From contig CAIOSI010000032.1 in assembly GCA_903860975.1 (NCBI GenBank), positions 42,738-106,737 on the forward strand: a stretch of 64,000 bases of DNA. Reading direction: 5' to 3'. Shown here piece after piece: positions 38,780-47,386 of the stretch (within the stretch, counting starts at the first letter, position 1; every line of letters starts with the position of its first letter). This DNA is from an uncultured Alphaproteobacteria bacterium (lineage in GTDB: Bacteria; Pseudomonadota; Alphaproteobacteria; Caulobacterales; Caulobacteraceae). The notes beneath the pieces were generated by a model. The model saw only the letters and a list, made by a program, of their open reading frames with translations. It had not been told where the DNA came from and did no database searches. The position numbers and the translations under genes are program-made.

Positions 38780-40165
38780 TCAGCGCAGTGCGATCAGTTG
38801 GCCGTTGTCAGTGACCAGATAGATCATATTTCCTGCCGCCACCGGTCCAATCAGCGCCGGCGCTCCCAGTTCGACCTTACGCTCAATTGCGCCGGTCTTG
38901 GCATTGATCGCCTCCACCTGGCCCGCCGAGGACGCCACAATCAGTTGGGTGTTGACCAAGATTGGATTGGTCCAGAGCGGTTTAGGCACCGTTTGAGCGC
39001 CAATACCCCATAGACCGCCCTTCTTTTTGGGCACGTAGCCCTCATTGAGGTCGTGGACCCAGTAAATTTGGCCGCTTTCACGCGAGGCGCATATTAGCTT
39101 GCCGTCAGTCGCTACCACATAGACGACGTCGCCAGCCGGCAGCGGCGAGGTGATCCCGACCACCGGTAGACTCCAACGCGCCTGTCCAGTGCGAAGGTCG
39201 GTTGCTGCGAAAACACCAGAATGGCTCACCGCAAAAACATCGCCCTGATAGATCACCGGTCGCCCGGCGATGTCCCGGATCTCGGACAAGGCGCTTGTAC
39301 GACTGGCCCGTGATAGCGCCACATTCCAAAGATCGTTGCCGTTTGCCGTCCGCAGCGCCACGAGCTCACCAGAACCGAAGGCGGCCACGACCGTGTCGCC
39401 CGAAACCGCGGGGCTCGCCGCCGCGAGAATCCGCGCCGATTCCGAAAGCGCTTGATAGGTCCAGCCCGGCACCCCTGTGGCCGCATCGTAAGTCAAAAGC
39501 GTGTTGTCCAAGGCCACGGCTAAAACGCGACCGCCGGCCACCGTCGGCGCGCCGTGAATCGGTTGTTCCGTGCGCGCACGCCAGCCCACTCGCCCCGTCG
39601 TCGCATCGATCTGCGCGACCAAACGGAAGCCGGAGGTCATGTAAAGTTTGCCGCTGGCGTAGGCCAAGCCTCCACCGAAACCTTCACGATCACGCTTGTT
39701 GTCGGTCGGCCGCATATCAACGCGCCAAAGTTCAGCGCCGGTCTGCGCGTTGTGAGCCGAGACGGTGGCCTGAGCGTCTAGGGTATAGACCTTGCCGGCA
39801 GCGACAATCGGCGGAGCGATGATCAATTCACCGGCCTTCGAAGCCATGCCGATGCCCTTGCGCCAGGCCACGGTGAAATTGAGCGAGGCGTTGACATTGC
39901 CCATCGCCTGTTCCGGCGTCCCGCCGGGGAGCGGCCACTCGGCCACAGCCTCCGGCGGCGGCAGCGCAAAATCCACGCCCTTAAGCGCGTCCGCCGGCTC
40001 CAGCTTCTGATCGGCGGAGATGATTGAGATGCGCTCGCCCTCGGTGGCGACTTCCTTGGCCTCTTTGCCTTGAAACGGGTTGATCTTACTAATCGTCGAG
40101 CAGCCGCTCGCGCAAAGCGCAGCGATCATCAGGACAGCGGCGAGGCTCTTGACGTTGGGCGTCAT
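38780..40165 (-). CDS. bamB: Outer membrane assembly lipoprotein BamB
   Basis: A 461-residue beta-propeller. The signal sequence ends at a lipobox-like CASGC with Cys22 as lipidation site. PQQ-type blade repeats (VYTLDAQATVSAHNAQTG, LYMTSGFRLVAQIDATTG and similar) run through the rest. It matches BamB of the BAM complex, which supports beta-barrel insertion, and lies upstream of der as in many proteobacteria (bamB-der). Its ATG overlaps the stop of the TPR gene (ATGA). Confidence 0.92.
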   Translation of the reverse strand: MTPNVKSLAAVLMIAALCASGCSTISKINPFQGKEAKEVATEGERISIISADQKLEPADALKGVDFALPPPEAVAEWPLPGGTPEQAMGNVNASLNFTVAWRKGIGMASKAGELIIAPPIVAAGKVYTLDAQATVSAHNAQTGAELWRVDMRPTDNKRDREGFGGGLAYASGKLYMTSGFRLVAQIDATTGRVGWRARTEQPIHGAPTVAGGRVLAVALDNTLLTYDAATGVPGWTYQALSESARILAAASPAVSGDTVVAAFGSGELVALRTANGNDLWNVALSRASRTSALSEIRDIAGRPVIYQGDVFAVSHSGVFAATDLRTGQARWSLPVVGITSPLPAGDVVYVVATDGKLICASRESGQIYWVHDLNEGYVPKKKGGLWGIGAQTVPKPLWTNPILVNTQLIVASSAGQVEAINAKTGAIERKVELGAPALIGPVAAGNMIYLVTDNGQLIALR

Positions 40166-40941
40166 TGCGGGCCGGGCACCTGGTCTTGGGCGGGTGGAGC
40201 CAGACCCATCGGCACACCGCCAGGGCCTACCAACATCGGAGGCGGAAGGCTCAGGGCGGCCCTAACGGCGGCGGGCACGGCCTTTGCCGAGCCGGTGTCG
40301 ATCAAGTCCATCGCGGCCCGGGCACGCTGGCGAGCGCCCTCAGGCGCTTCCAGGCTCCCCGTAATCACGACGAAGTCGGAGCGGGCGCCAACGGTGTCGC
40401 CCTTCATGAGCTTGGCGAAGGCCAAGGCCTCACGCGCCTGCACCCGATAGGGATGGCCATCCTTCATCAGCGGCGACAAACGCCCCTCCACTTCCGCGAA
40501 AGGTGCGGTGTCGAGGATCGCAAAGGCGGATTTGAGGCGCGCTGCGTCTGCAAGCATCGCATTGGGCGCCGCCGCGGCGGCTTGGTCAAACAAAGCGACG
40601 GCAGCCTTTATGTCGTCTGGCTTGCCCGAAGCCATTTTGGCACCGCCAAGTTGCATTAACGCCAACGCGCTATAGGCCTTGGCCGGAGACGTGCTGACCT
40701 CGGTGAATAATTTCACGGCATTGGCCTTGTCGCCCTGCGCTTCGGCCGCCAGGGCGGCGGCATATTGCAAGGAGGCCTTATCGGTCGTTTGCAGGCGGTA
40801 CTGCTGCCAGCCCCAAAAACCCAACGCGCCGATAAGGGCGACCGCCGCAATCGCCAGCACCCACGGCGCAGCCTTGCGTACAATGGCCTGGTAGCGGTCG
40901 GAGCGAAGCTGCTCCTCGACCTCTTCAAACAGATCGGTCAA
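40162..40941 (-). CDS. Membrane-anchored TPR protein (YfgM/tetratricopeptide family)
   Basis: About 259 residues: a cytoplasmic start LTDLFEEVEEQLRSDRYQ, a membrane segment (APWVLAIAAVALIGALGFWG) and a periplasmic TPR-like helical region, ending in a Pro-rich tail. In E. coli the analogue YfgM precedes bamB and works with SecYEG and periplasmic chaperones. I chose TTG 40941 because GGAG lies seven bases before it; a GTG at 40968 is the other option. Overlaps bamB by four bases. Confidence 0.85.
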   Translation of the reverse strand: MTDLFEEVEEQLRSDRYQAIVRKAAPWVLAIAAVALIGALGFWGWQQYRLQTTDKASLQYAAALAAEAQGDKANAVKLFTEVSTSPAKAYSALALMQLGGAKMASGKPDDIKAAVALFDQAAAAAPNAMLADAARLKSAFAILDTAPFAEVEGRLSPLMKDGHPYRVQAREALAFAKLMKGDTVGARSDFVVITGSLEAPEGARQRARAAMDLIDTGSAKAVPAAVRAALSLPPPMLVGPGGVPMGLAPPAQDQVPGPQ

Positions 40942-41073
40942 TCGTGGACTCCGGACAGAAATTGGCACCGCATTTCAGAGGCCGCGAACCTATAGCGCGC
41001 CGCCGCGCGCCGCAACCGATCGTCCCAGGGTAAAGTCTCCGGAGGAAAATGGCCTTAGCACCCTAGAATTTGG

Positions 41074-41460
41074 TCAGATTTCGCCGATCACCCGGGTGAG
41101 CACATAGCCCATCATCACCACGGCCAGGCCCGCAGCCACCCAAACTGCGCCCCCCCCGCTCGAGATTGTCGCAACCCAGTCAGACCCGAAGGAAAAATGA
41201 TTGAGGCCGGAGAAACTCGACGAGAAAAGGCGCGCTGAGGCTCCCACCGTTTCCACCCGCTGAAGGACGTTGGACACCATGAGCTGACTGGCGCAGATCA
41301 CGCCGCCGATGACCCCCGCTGTCCCAATTAGCCACCGCCGCGCCGTCCACCCAGCGTCGAGGCGACGCTGGACATGCTCGACAAAAGATTCGGCATCCGA
41401 AAGTTCCGGAGATTCCCCGAAAAGGCGTTCGAGCCTACGTTCGAAGCCAAGCTCAACCAT
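41074..41460 (-). CDS. Small membrane protein paired with an ECF sigma factor, possible anti-sigma
   Basis: 128 residues: a cytoplasmic part (FERRLERLFGESPELSDAES, then VQRRLDAGW) and two hydrophobic segments (LIGTAGVIGGVICASQLMV and WVAAGLAVVMMGYVLTRVI). The start at 41460 overlaps the sigma gene's stop by eight bases. The N-terminal pattern R-L-x2-L-F then P-x-x-D is shared with the protein at 42552-42860, so the two are probably related. Position right behind a sigma gene suggests it restrains the sigma factor; that role is inferred from context only. Confidence 0.7.
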   Translation of the reverse strand: MVELGFERRLERLFGESPELSDAESFVEHVQRRLDAGWTARRWLIGTAGVIGGVICASQLMVSNVLQRVETVGASARLFSSSFSGLNHFSFGSDWVATISSGGGAVWVAAGLAVVMMGYVLTRVIGEI

Positions 41461-42037
41461 GACCACGCCTCCCTTCCAAAAGGCCACCGGCGTCAGGCTC
41501 CAGTCTCGTTCTGAGTTTTTCCAGACCACGTTTGACATGGGATTTGACCGTTCCAAGTGGCAGGTTCAAGGCTTCTGCCGCTTCACTGTGAGAAAGCCCC
41601 GCCCCAAAACATATGGTGACGCAAAGCCGCTCGACCTTCCCCAACCCCTTCAACGCCTCCTCAAGGTCTATGGCCGCATCAGCATCGGGGGGCCGCACCT
41701 CGGACTCACCTTCGATCGCCTCGGCCGTCAGAGCACCCATTTTTCGGTCGCGGTGCAGGCGGCGAAGGTAGAGGCGCGCAGCGATCTTTTTCACCCAACC
41801 GGCGAAGGCACCTTCGCCGCGGAACTCGGCGATGCGTTCAAACGCGATCAGGAAGGCGTCCTGGGCGACATCGTCGGCCTCGGCCGGTTGTGCGCCCATC
41901 CGACGGAGCACACCACGCACGGCTGACCCATGACGCCGCACCAATTCGCCGAAGGCGCGACGTTCCCCGGTCGCAGAATAGGAGCAAAGCTCCACATCAT
42001 GCAGGCTGGCGAACCGCGAATGTCGTGCGCCCGGCAT
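41453..42037 (-). CDS. ECF-type RNA polymerase sigma factor (module B)
   Basis: The 194-residue protein has sigma region 2 (RRAFGELVRRHGSAVRG, ADDVAQDAFLIAFERI) and region 4 with the helix-turn-helix (GLSHSEAAEALNLPLGTVKS). No region 1.1 or 3 is present, which fits the ECF class. Neighbours on both sides are small membrane proteins. Regulon and signal are unknown. Confidence 0.88.
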   Translation of the reverse strand: MPGARHSRFASLHDVELCSYSATGERRAFGELVRRHGSAVRGVLRRMGAQPAEADDVAQDAFLIAFERIAEFRGEGAFAGWVKKIAARLYLRRLHRDRKMGALTAEAIEGESEVRPPDADAAIDLEEALKGLGKVERLCVTICFGAGLSHSEAAEALNLPLGTVKSHVKRGLEKLRTRLEPDAGGLLEGRRGHG

Positions 42038-42064
42038 GGGCTTGTTCCCCAGCTGAGCCTGCGC

Positions 42065-42445
42065 CTAGTCCTTGGACCGGTTGACGAAACTCAGCACGAT
42101 GAAAGCTAGGCCGATGAACACCGGGAAGGCCGCCATGGCGATCATCGGGATCGTCGATTCCGGTTCTTCGTAGCCCAGCGCTATGCCCATTGCGATGAAG
42201 CCCAGGCCGACGCCCAGCCAGATTATTCCGGTCCGCAAATCACGGCTCGGCGATGGCGGGGGGCGAACGTTGATGTTGCGCGCCGCAGTTTCCATCATCT
42301 CAGTTGGTATGGGTTGGCCGCTTTCGATGGCCGCGCGCAGAGTTTCCTGCACCCGGATCCGCTCCTGAGTCCGGAGCCAGTACGGCACGATACAAACGGC
42401 GGTGATTGATCCGAAGACAATCCCGACGATCACGACAGCTTCCAT
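42065..42445 (-). CDS. Small membrane protein, DUF6249-like (module B)
   Basis: 126 residues with one N-terminal membrane segment (VVIVGIVFGSITAVCIVPYW), a short soluble stretch with LRAAIESGQPIPTEMM, and two C-terminal membrane segments. The soluble motif L-R-x4-E/x-G-x-x-P-P/T resembles LRSYAEKGKDPPPELV in the protein at 43397-43879. It precedes a sigma gene by 27 bases. Function not known; a sensory or sequestering role next to the sigma factor is possible. Confidence 0.7.
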   Translation of the reverse strand: MEAVVIVGIVFGSITAVCIVPYWLRTQERIRVQETLRAAIESGQPIPTEMMETAARNINVRPPPSPSRDLRTGIIWLGVGLGFIAMGIALGYEEPESTIPMIAMAAFPVFIGLAFIVLSFVNRSKD

Positions 42446-42551
42446 CTCGTCTCTCCCAATTTGGACGGCAGCGGACCGCCTTCAGCCCGTATCTGATGGA
42501 AAGAGGCTCAGTGGCGGGCGGTCAGATGCAATTTGGAACGTGAAATCTTGG

Positions 42552-42860
42552 TCATGTGGCCAGACCGAACAGGCAAGCGGGTCTGGCGCCAAGGATCATG
42601 GTGGCGCAAAATGCCAGAGCGATTGCGCCCAATGTTGGTGCCAGACCTTGTGAAACCGACACGATGGCGGGCTGAAGAAAAGGCCAGACCAGCCACAGGA
42701 CGCCGGCAAAGACGATGCTGACGGCTGTCATCAGGGCGACATCTTCTCGCAACCGTTGGCGCAAGACCTGTTCGATCACAGCGGTTGAGAATGCAGGATC
42801 GCGCGCCGGGGGCTCGTCCAAAGCGAACAATCCCTTCAGACGATCGTCAGTTTGCATCAT
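42552..42860 (-). CDS. Small membrane protein paired with an ECF sigma factor, possible anti-sigma (module A)
   Basis: About 102 residues, beginning MMQTDDRLKGLFALDEPPAR, with an amphipathic helix (AVIEQVLRQRLRED) and two hydrophobic segments. The start overlaps the end of the upstream sigma gene, so translation is probably coupled. Several start codons lie in a row (GTG-ATG-ATG). Shape and motif parallel the protein at 41074-41460. A restraining role on the sigma factor is inferred. Confidence 0.7.
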   Translation of the reverse strand: MMQTDDRLKGLFALDEPPARDPAFSTAVIEQVLRQRLREDVALMTAVSIVFAGVLWLVWPFLQPAIVSVSQGLAPTLGAIALAFCATMILGARPACLFGLAT

Positions 42861-43386
42861 CACTCAATCCCAAAGCTTGTAGAAGCCGCGCACGGCCTCG
42901 CGTCACATGGCTCTTCACCGTCCCCAGGGGAAGAGCTAGCGCCTCGGCAGCCTCGGCGTGGCTGAATTCCGCAGCCAGGCAGAGCGAAATGCAGGCCCTC
43001 TGCTCCGCGGGCAGATCTGTCATCGCCCTTTTCAGGGTCAACCTGTCCTCAATCGCCGCGTCTACCGTCGGATCACGTTCCGCTTCGTAGATCGCCCCTC
43101 GCGCCCGTTCTCGGGCGGCAGAGCGAACAGCGCTAAGGTGCTTGTTGTAGCCGATCCCACACAGCCATCCCCGCACGCTTGATCCCGTCGTCAACCGCCC
43201 GATCCTGGACCAGGCGACGATGAAAGTCTCCTGAGCCAGGTCGTCGGCCTGGACCCAATCGCCGCAGATCCGGCGCAAAAACCCACGCAAGACCTGTTGA
43301 TGTCGCTCTACAAGCCGCGAAAAGGCTTCGGTAGATCCGCCTTGTGCGGCGGCAACCAAAGCTTCATCGAGGCTCGCCGGGCTCAC
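42847..43386 (-). CDS. ECF-type RNA polymerase sigma factor (module A)
   Basis: The 179-residue protein has region 2 (AFSRLVERHQQVLRGFLRR, ADDLAQETFIVAWSRI) and region 4 (FSHAEAAEALALPLGTVKSH). The region 4 helix-turn-helix is close to that of the second sigma gene 800 bases away, which supports duplication. It starts 10 bases after the upstream membrane-protein gene and overlaps the downstream one. Confidence 0.88.
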   Translation of the reverse strand: MSPASLDEALVAAAQGGSTEAFSRLVERHQQVLRGFLRRICGDWVQADDLAQETFIVAWSRIGRLTTGSSVRGWLCGIGYNKHLSAVRSAARERARGAIYEAERDPTVDAAIEDRLTLKRAMTDLPAEQRACISLCLAAEFSHAEAAEALALPLGTVKSHVTRGRARLLQALGLSDDAN

Positions 43387-43396
43387 AGGCTTCAGC

Positions 43397-43879
43397 TCAT
43401 TTGTGCCGGAAGCTGGACGCCATCAGCGCAAACACCAGATTCCCAATGCAGACGATCGTCAGGATGATCGCCACCAGTCGGAACGGAGCGTATGTGCCAG
43501 GCCAGTCAGACCACTGCGACGCCCACCAGAACCCCGCCGCGATCGCACCGGTCACGACAACGGTTCGCCACTGCCAGTAGGGGCCGTAGCGATAGTAGTT
43601 GCGGTAGGCGCGACGCATGTAACGAGGCGAATCCCAATCTCCGTAGCCTGGCGGATAGCTGCCCCCGGTCGGGTAGCCACCCGGCGCCTCGCCTGGCAGA
43701 TCGCCTCCGAGCCCACGCACCAGTTCCGGCGGCGGATCCTTGCCCTTTTCCGCGTAGGAGCGCAGCAAATCCAAGTGATCGCGGCTGCGCTTGTAGGCCA
43801 GCCAGCGATCCCAGGCCCCGAAAACGAAGGCCCCGATTGGAAAGAGCAGCCACCAATAGCTGCGGAAAATATCTTCCAT
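43397..43879 (-). CDS. Small membrane protein heading ECF sigma module A
   Basis: 160 residues: N-terminal membrane segment (YWWLLFPIGAFVFGAW), a soluble part with LRSYAEKGKDPPPELVRGLG, a Gly/Pro/Tyr-rich linker (residues 60-95, several Y-R-x-Y), and two C-terminal membrane segments. The plan matches the DUF6249-like protein of module B with a longer linker. It is the first gene of the three-gene operon; 285 bases upstream contain no other gene and probably hold the promoter. Confidence 0.7.
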   Translation of the reverse strand: MEDIFRSYWWLLFPIGAFVFGAWDRWLAYKRSRDHLDLLRSYAEKGKDPPPELVRGLGGDLPGEAPGGYPTGGSYPPGYGDWDSPRYMRRAYRNYYRYGPYWQWRTVVVTGAIAAGFWWASQWSDWPGTYAPFRLVAIILTIVCIGNLVFALMASSFRHK

Positions 43880-44164
43880 GAGCTCAAGCTCCTCGTCCCG
43901 TGCGGGCGAAAACGCCCCGCGCCACCTCTTGCCTGTTAGTCGCCGCCGCCTCGTGGATCGGATGCAAAGTCGGGCCTAGGCGCTTAGCAAACCGTCAGCC
44001 CCGACAACGCCGCCTGCGGTGGAATCGAATTGGGCATGAATTTGCGAGCCCTGGGGCGGCCGCACCCGGCGGGCCGGCCATCAGACCCTTGCGGCTGAAC
44101 ACCGCCATGCGTCGTGCGCTTCCTCAATCCACCGATGCAAAATCGCGCCGTTCCAAGACTACAC

Positions 44165-44512
44165 CTAGATGAAGCACAAGGCGTAAGCCTCAGGCTTGAA
44201 CCCGACGAGGAGACGATCGCCGGTATCGAGAACGGGCCGCTTGATCATGGATGGCTGGGCCAACATGAGCCCGATAGCCTTCGCGAGGTCGACGTCCTGC
44301 TTGTCAGCCTCCGGTAGCTTCTTGAAGGTGGTGCCCGCGCGGTTCAACAGGACTTCCCAGCCCACTCGCTTAGCCCAATTCTCTAGCGTCGCCTGCGCAA
44401 TGCCCTGTTTTTTGTAGTCGTGAAATTCGTAGGTGACGGCGTGCTTGTCGAGCCAGGTCCAAGCCTTCTTCATGGTGTCGCAATTTCGGATACCGTAGAG
44501 TCTCGCCGTCAT
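44165..44512 (-). CDS. ArsC/Spx-like protein (YffB family)
   Basis: A 115-residue thioredoxin-fold protein starting MTARLYGIRNCDTMKKA. It has the single Cys of YffB-type ArsC-like proteins (NCDTMKK rather than CxxC), FHDYKKQGI, and IKRPVLDTGDRLLVGF, the conserved RP region. Arsenate reductase or Spx regulator roles are both possible and neither is shown. The ATG at 44512 is chosen because AGG lies nine bases upstream; the frame is open to 44641. Confidence 0.85.
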   Translation of the reverse strand: MTARLYGIRNCDTMKKAWTWLDKHAVTYEFHDYKKQGIAQATLENWAKRVGWEVLLNRAGTTFKKLPEADKQDVDLAKAIGLMLAQPSMIKRPVLDTGDRLLVGFKPEAYALCFI

Positions 44513-44768
44513 TTTTCTCATCCTGTCTGAAGGGGCATGGACGGCCCAAAAGATAACCGGACTGCGCGCCGCCGGTGGTTGAAGATGTATGTCAATGGCT
44601 CGCGCGGCTCCAAATCCAATTCGAGATCCAAAGACTCCCAAGTGCTACTCAGGAATTCTCCCCCTGAACAGCGCCGGTACCTACGGGCTTGACGGCGCGG
44701 GCCTTGAGGCCTTCCCTACCCGCTGGCACGCCACCCGAAGAGTGGCGGCTTGGGGAGAATAAATCGCG

Positions 44769-45842
44769 ATGAACAGTGGACTTTTGGTGCTCGTCCTTAC
44801 GGCGGCGTCGATCACGCTATCGGTTGCAGACTCGGCCACTGCGCAGACGAGCCCGGCTGCGATCGCGAAGGGCTTCAGAGCGCCTCGCAACGCCTTCGGC
44901 CAGCCGGACCTGTCTGGCGTCTGGAGCAATGCCACGATCACCCGCCTGGAGCGCGATCCGAAGTACGGAGAGCGCCTCAATCTAACGACTGATGAAGCCA
45001 GGTCGATTGAAGGTGCCAGCGATCAGCGCAATGCCCGCCTGCGCGCCGACACCGACACATCCATCAAGGATCCGGACAAGCTGCCGGAATGCCAAAGCGG
45101 AGCCCAGGGCGCGGCGTGCGGTTACAATGCCTTCTGGACCGACCCGGGCACGCGTTTGATCCGGATCGGCGGCGAGGCCAGGACCTCGATCCTGACAGCG
45201 CCCGCCAACGGCCGTCTACCCACCCGTCCGAATACGTCTGGTGCCCGTGCTCGCGCGCAGTTGGTTGGCAACTTTGACAATCCAGAAAACCGCGCGCTGG
45301 GCGAGCGCTGTATTGTGGGCTTCGGGGGTACTTCGGGCCCGCCTATGCTGCCGGTTCTGTACAACAACCACTATCAGATCCAGCAGACCAAGGACGCCGT
45401 CGTCATCGTGGTCGAAATGGTTCACGACGCCCGCATCGTGCGCTTAGCCGACCCCAAGCATCCGCCGGCCGACGTGCGCAATTGGATGGGCGACAGCATC
45501 GGTCACTGGGAGGGCGACACCCTCGTCGTAGAGACCACCAATTTGCGCCGTGAAGAGGGGCTGCGCGGCCCGACCGATAACATGAAGACCATCGAGCGTT
45601 TCACCCGCGTGTCGCCACAGCAGGTTCTCTACCAGTTCGAAGTCATCGACCCGTCCGCCTTCGCCGCTCCTGTTAAGGGGGAGGAGGCGCTAAATTTCAC
45701 GAAAGATAAAATCTACGAATACGCCTGCCACGAGGGCAACTACGCCATGAGCGGCATCTTAGGTGGCGCACGCCAGGCGGAGAAAGAAGGCAAGGCGGTT
45801 GAGGGAAACCGCGGACAAATCAAGGAAGAGGGCGGGACCTAA
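44769..45842 (+). CDS. Secreted protein of unknown function (PDLSGVW family)
   Basis: A 357-residue protein with a signal peptide (cut near TAQTSP). Conserved-looking parts are FGQPDLSGVWSN, MVHDARIVRLADP, NWMGDSIGHWEGDTLVVETT, ERFTRVSPQQVLYQFEV and YEYACHEGNYAM. Such proteins are common in Caulobacterales, sphingomonads and acidobacteria and have no assigned reaction. A GGGGAGA ribosome site precedes the ATG. An IS remnant begins 48 bases after its stop. Confidence 0.8.
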   Translation: MNSGLLVLVLTAASITLSVADSATAQTSPAAIAKGFRAPRNAFGQPDLSGVWSNATITRLERDPKYGERLNLTTDEARSIEGASDQRNARLRADTDTSIKDPDKLPECQSGAQGAACGYNAFWTDPGTRLIRIGGEARTSILTAPANGRLPTRPNTSGARARAQLVGNFDNPENRALGERCIVGFGGTSGPPMLPVLYNNHYQIQQTKDAVVIVVEMVHDARIVRLADPKHPPADVRNWMGDSIGHWEGDTLVVETTNLRREEGLRGPTDNMKTIERFTRVSPQQVLYQFEVIDPSAFAAPVKGEEALNFTKDKIYEYACHEGNYAMSGILGGARQAEKEGKAVEGNRGQIKEEGGT

Positions 45843-45889
45843 GGCGTGGCTCTCGACCAAGGGCACGGAAGTCCGCAACGAGCTTAAGC

Positions 45890-46370
45890 GGGACTGTCAG
45901 GAATTTCGTGTGTGGGGCGGCATAATGGGCATCAAGGAGAGGTCCCATGGCCCGACGCAAAGCGCCTTCGATACCGGATGCAATTCTAGACGAGCTGCTG
46001 GCTGGAGCCGATGCCAAGACAGCGTTTGACCCCGGAGGGCTGCTTGATGGCCTGAAGAAGGCGCTGGCCGAGCGGGCGCTTAACGCGGAGATGGATCACC
46101 ATCTTGATGGCCCTGAGGAGAGCGGCAACAGCCGCAACGGCTACAGTTCGAAGACCGTGATCACCGACACAGGCAAGCTTTCACTCAATGTGCCGCGCGA
46201 TCAGCAGGCGAGTTTTGATCCGACGCTGATCGCCAAGTATCAGCGCCGCTTTCCTGGCTTCGACGACAAGGAGATCTCGATGTACACCCGCGGCATGAGC
46301 AACCGCGAGATCGTGGGTCATCTGCGCGAGCTGTACGGCGTAGAGGTTTCGCCGGACCTGATCAGCCTGG
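45890..46370 (+). mobile_element. IS256-type element, left-end remnant
   Basis: The fragment begins at GGGACTGTCAGGAATTTCG, the likely left terminal inverted repeat, and holds the first third of the transposase. It is cut off at about 46366, where the neighbouring SDR gene ends. No right end is present. The same left end recurs at 60843. Confidence 0.8.
45947..46366 (+). pseudogene. IS256 family (Mutator-like) transposase, truncated
   Basis: The 140 residues present begin MARRKAPSIPDAILDELLAG and include LKKALAERALNAEMDHHL, NSRNGYSSKTV and GMSNREIVGHLRELYGVE, the N-terminal region of IS256-type transposases. Homology stops after EVSPDLIS. All three catalytic acidic residues of the DDE domain, which lie downstream in complete enzymes, are absent. 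It cannot act alone. Confidence 0.88.
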
Positions 46371-47207
46371 CATCCCCGCAATATCTGCGCTGATCGCCCA
46401 AAGACGCTCGGCGCAGGCCTCGTTCTGGGCGTACGCCGAGGGGGTGGTCAATTTCCGCTTCACCCAATAGCCGCCGGTCTTACCCTTTACGGCATCGGAA
46501 CTGGCCAGATACACCAGCGTATCGGCGCCTTTCACCGGGGTCAGCATGAACGGTTTGATGAGGCCGAACACGAAACGCCACGGCCCTTTCATATTGGATC
46601 CAAAGCCGGTTGAGACGCCGCCGGGATGAAAGCAATTCGCGGTGAAGCCTGTGCCTTCTAGGCGCCTTGCCAGGGCCCGCGTCCACAAAACATTGCAAAG
46701 TTTCGACCGGCCGTACGCGCGCGCTGCGGAAAAGCCATTCACGGCCTGAAGATCGTCAAAATCCAACGGAGCGAAGGCATGTGCCCCTGAACTGGTGCTG
46801 ACGATACGGGCACCTGCGACCAAATTGGGCCGCAAAATCTCCGTCATGACGAAATAGGCCATGTGGTTGACCGCAAAAGTCATCTCCAGCCCGTCTGTCG
46901 TCTCCTGGCGGCGATCGAACACCGCCCCGGCATTGTTGACCAACACATCGATCTTCGGCGCCTTCAAGGCCAGCGCTGAACCGGCCTGCTTCATGGCGGC
47001 GAGCGTGGAGAGATCGGCTTGCACCCAGTCATGCTCGCCCTGGGAGTTTATCGCCTGGAGACGTTCCATCAAGGCGCGAGCCTTTTGAGCGCTTCTTGCT
47101 ACGAAGACGATCCGCGCGCCCTTGGCGGCAAGGCCCTCTGCTGCAGCCTCGCCGATCCCGGAGGTGGCCCCTGTGATGACGATGGTCTTACCCGCAAGGG
47201 TTTTCAT
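46362..47207 (-). CDS. Short-chain dehydrogenase/reductase, retinol-dehydrogenase-like
   Basis: A 281-residue SDR with ITGATSGIGEAAAEGLA near residue 12, NNAGAVFDRR at about 90, a Ser region VSTSSGAHAF and the Tyr/Lys in YGRSKLCNVLW. It resembles retinol-dehydrogenase-like oxidoreductases. The last codons and TGA meet the end of the IS256 remnant on the other strand, so the natural C-terminus may have been altered by a few residues. The substrate is unknown. Confidence 0.86.
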   Translation of the reverse strand: MKTLAGKTIVITGATSGIGEAAAEGLAAKGARIVFVARSAQKARALMERLQAINSQGEHDWVQADLSTLAAMKQAGSALALKAPKIDVLVNNAGAVFDRRQETTDGLEMTFAVNHMAYFVMTEILRPNLVAGARIVSTSSGAHAFAPLDFDDLQAVNGFSAARAYGRSKLCNVLWTRALARRLEGTGFTANCFHPGGVSTGFGSNMKGPWRFVFGLIKPFMLTPVKGADTLVYLASSDAVKGKTGGYWVKRKLTTPSAYAQNEACAERLWAISADIAGMPG

Positions 47208-47386
47208 GGCGGTCCAGCTCCTCGATGCGTTTGTTTATTCGAAGGTCTACTGCCGCTCATGATGGGAAGCATCATCCATAGCTATCGCAGCACGCGCCAG
47301 ATGACTTGCATAACGCGCCGGAGAGGTTTGCGCCTGCACAAGATCGTCTATCGCCTCCAGACTTCGGCCCAGGCCTCAGACCGGGG

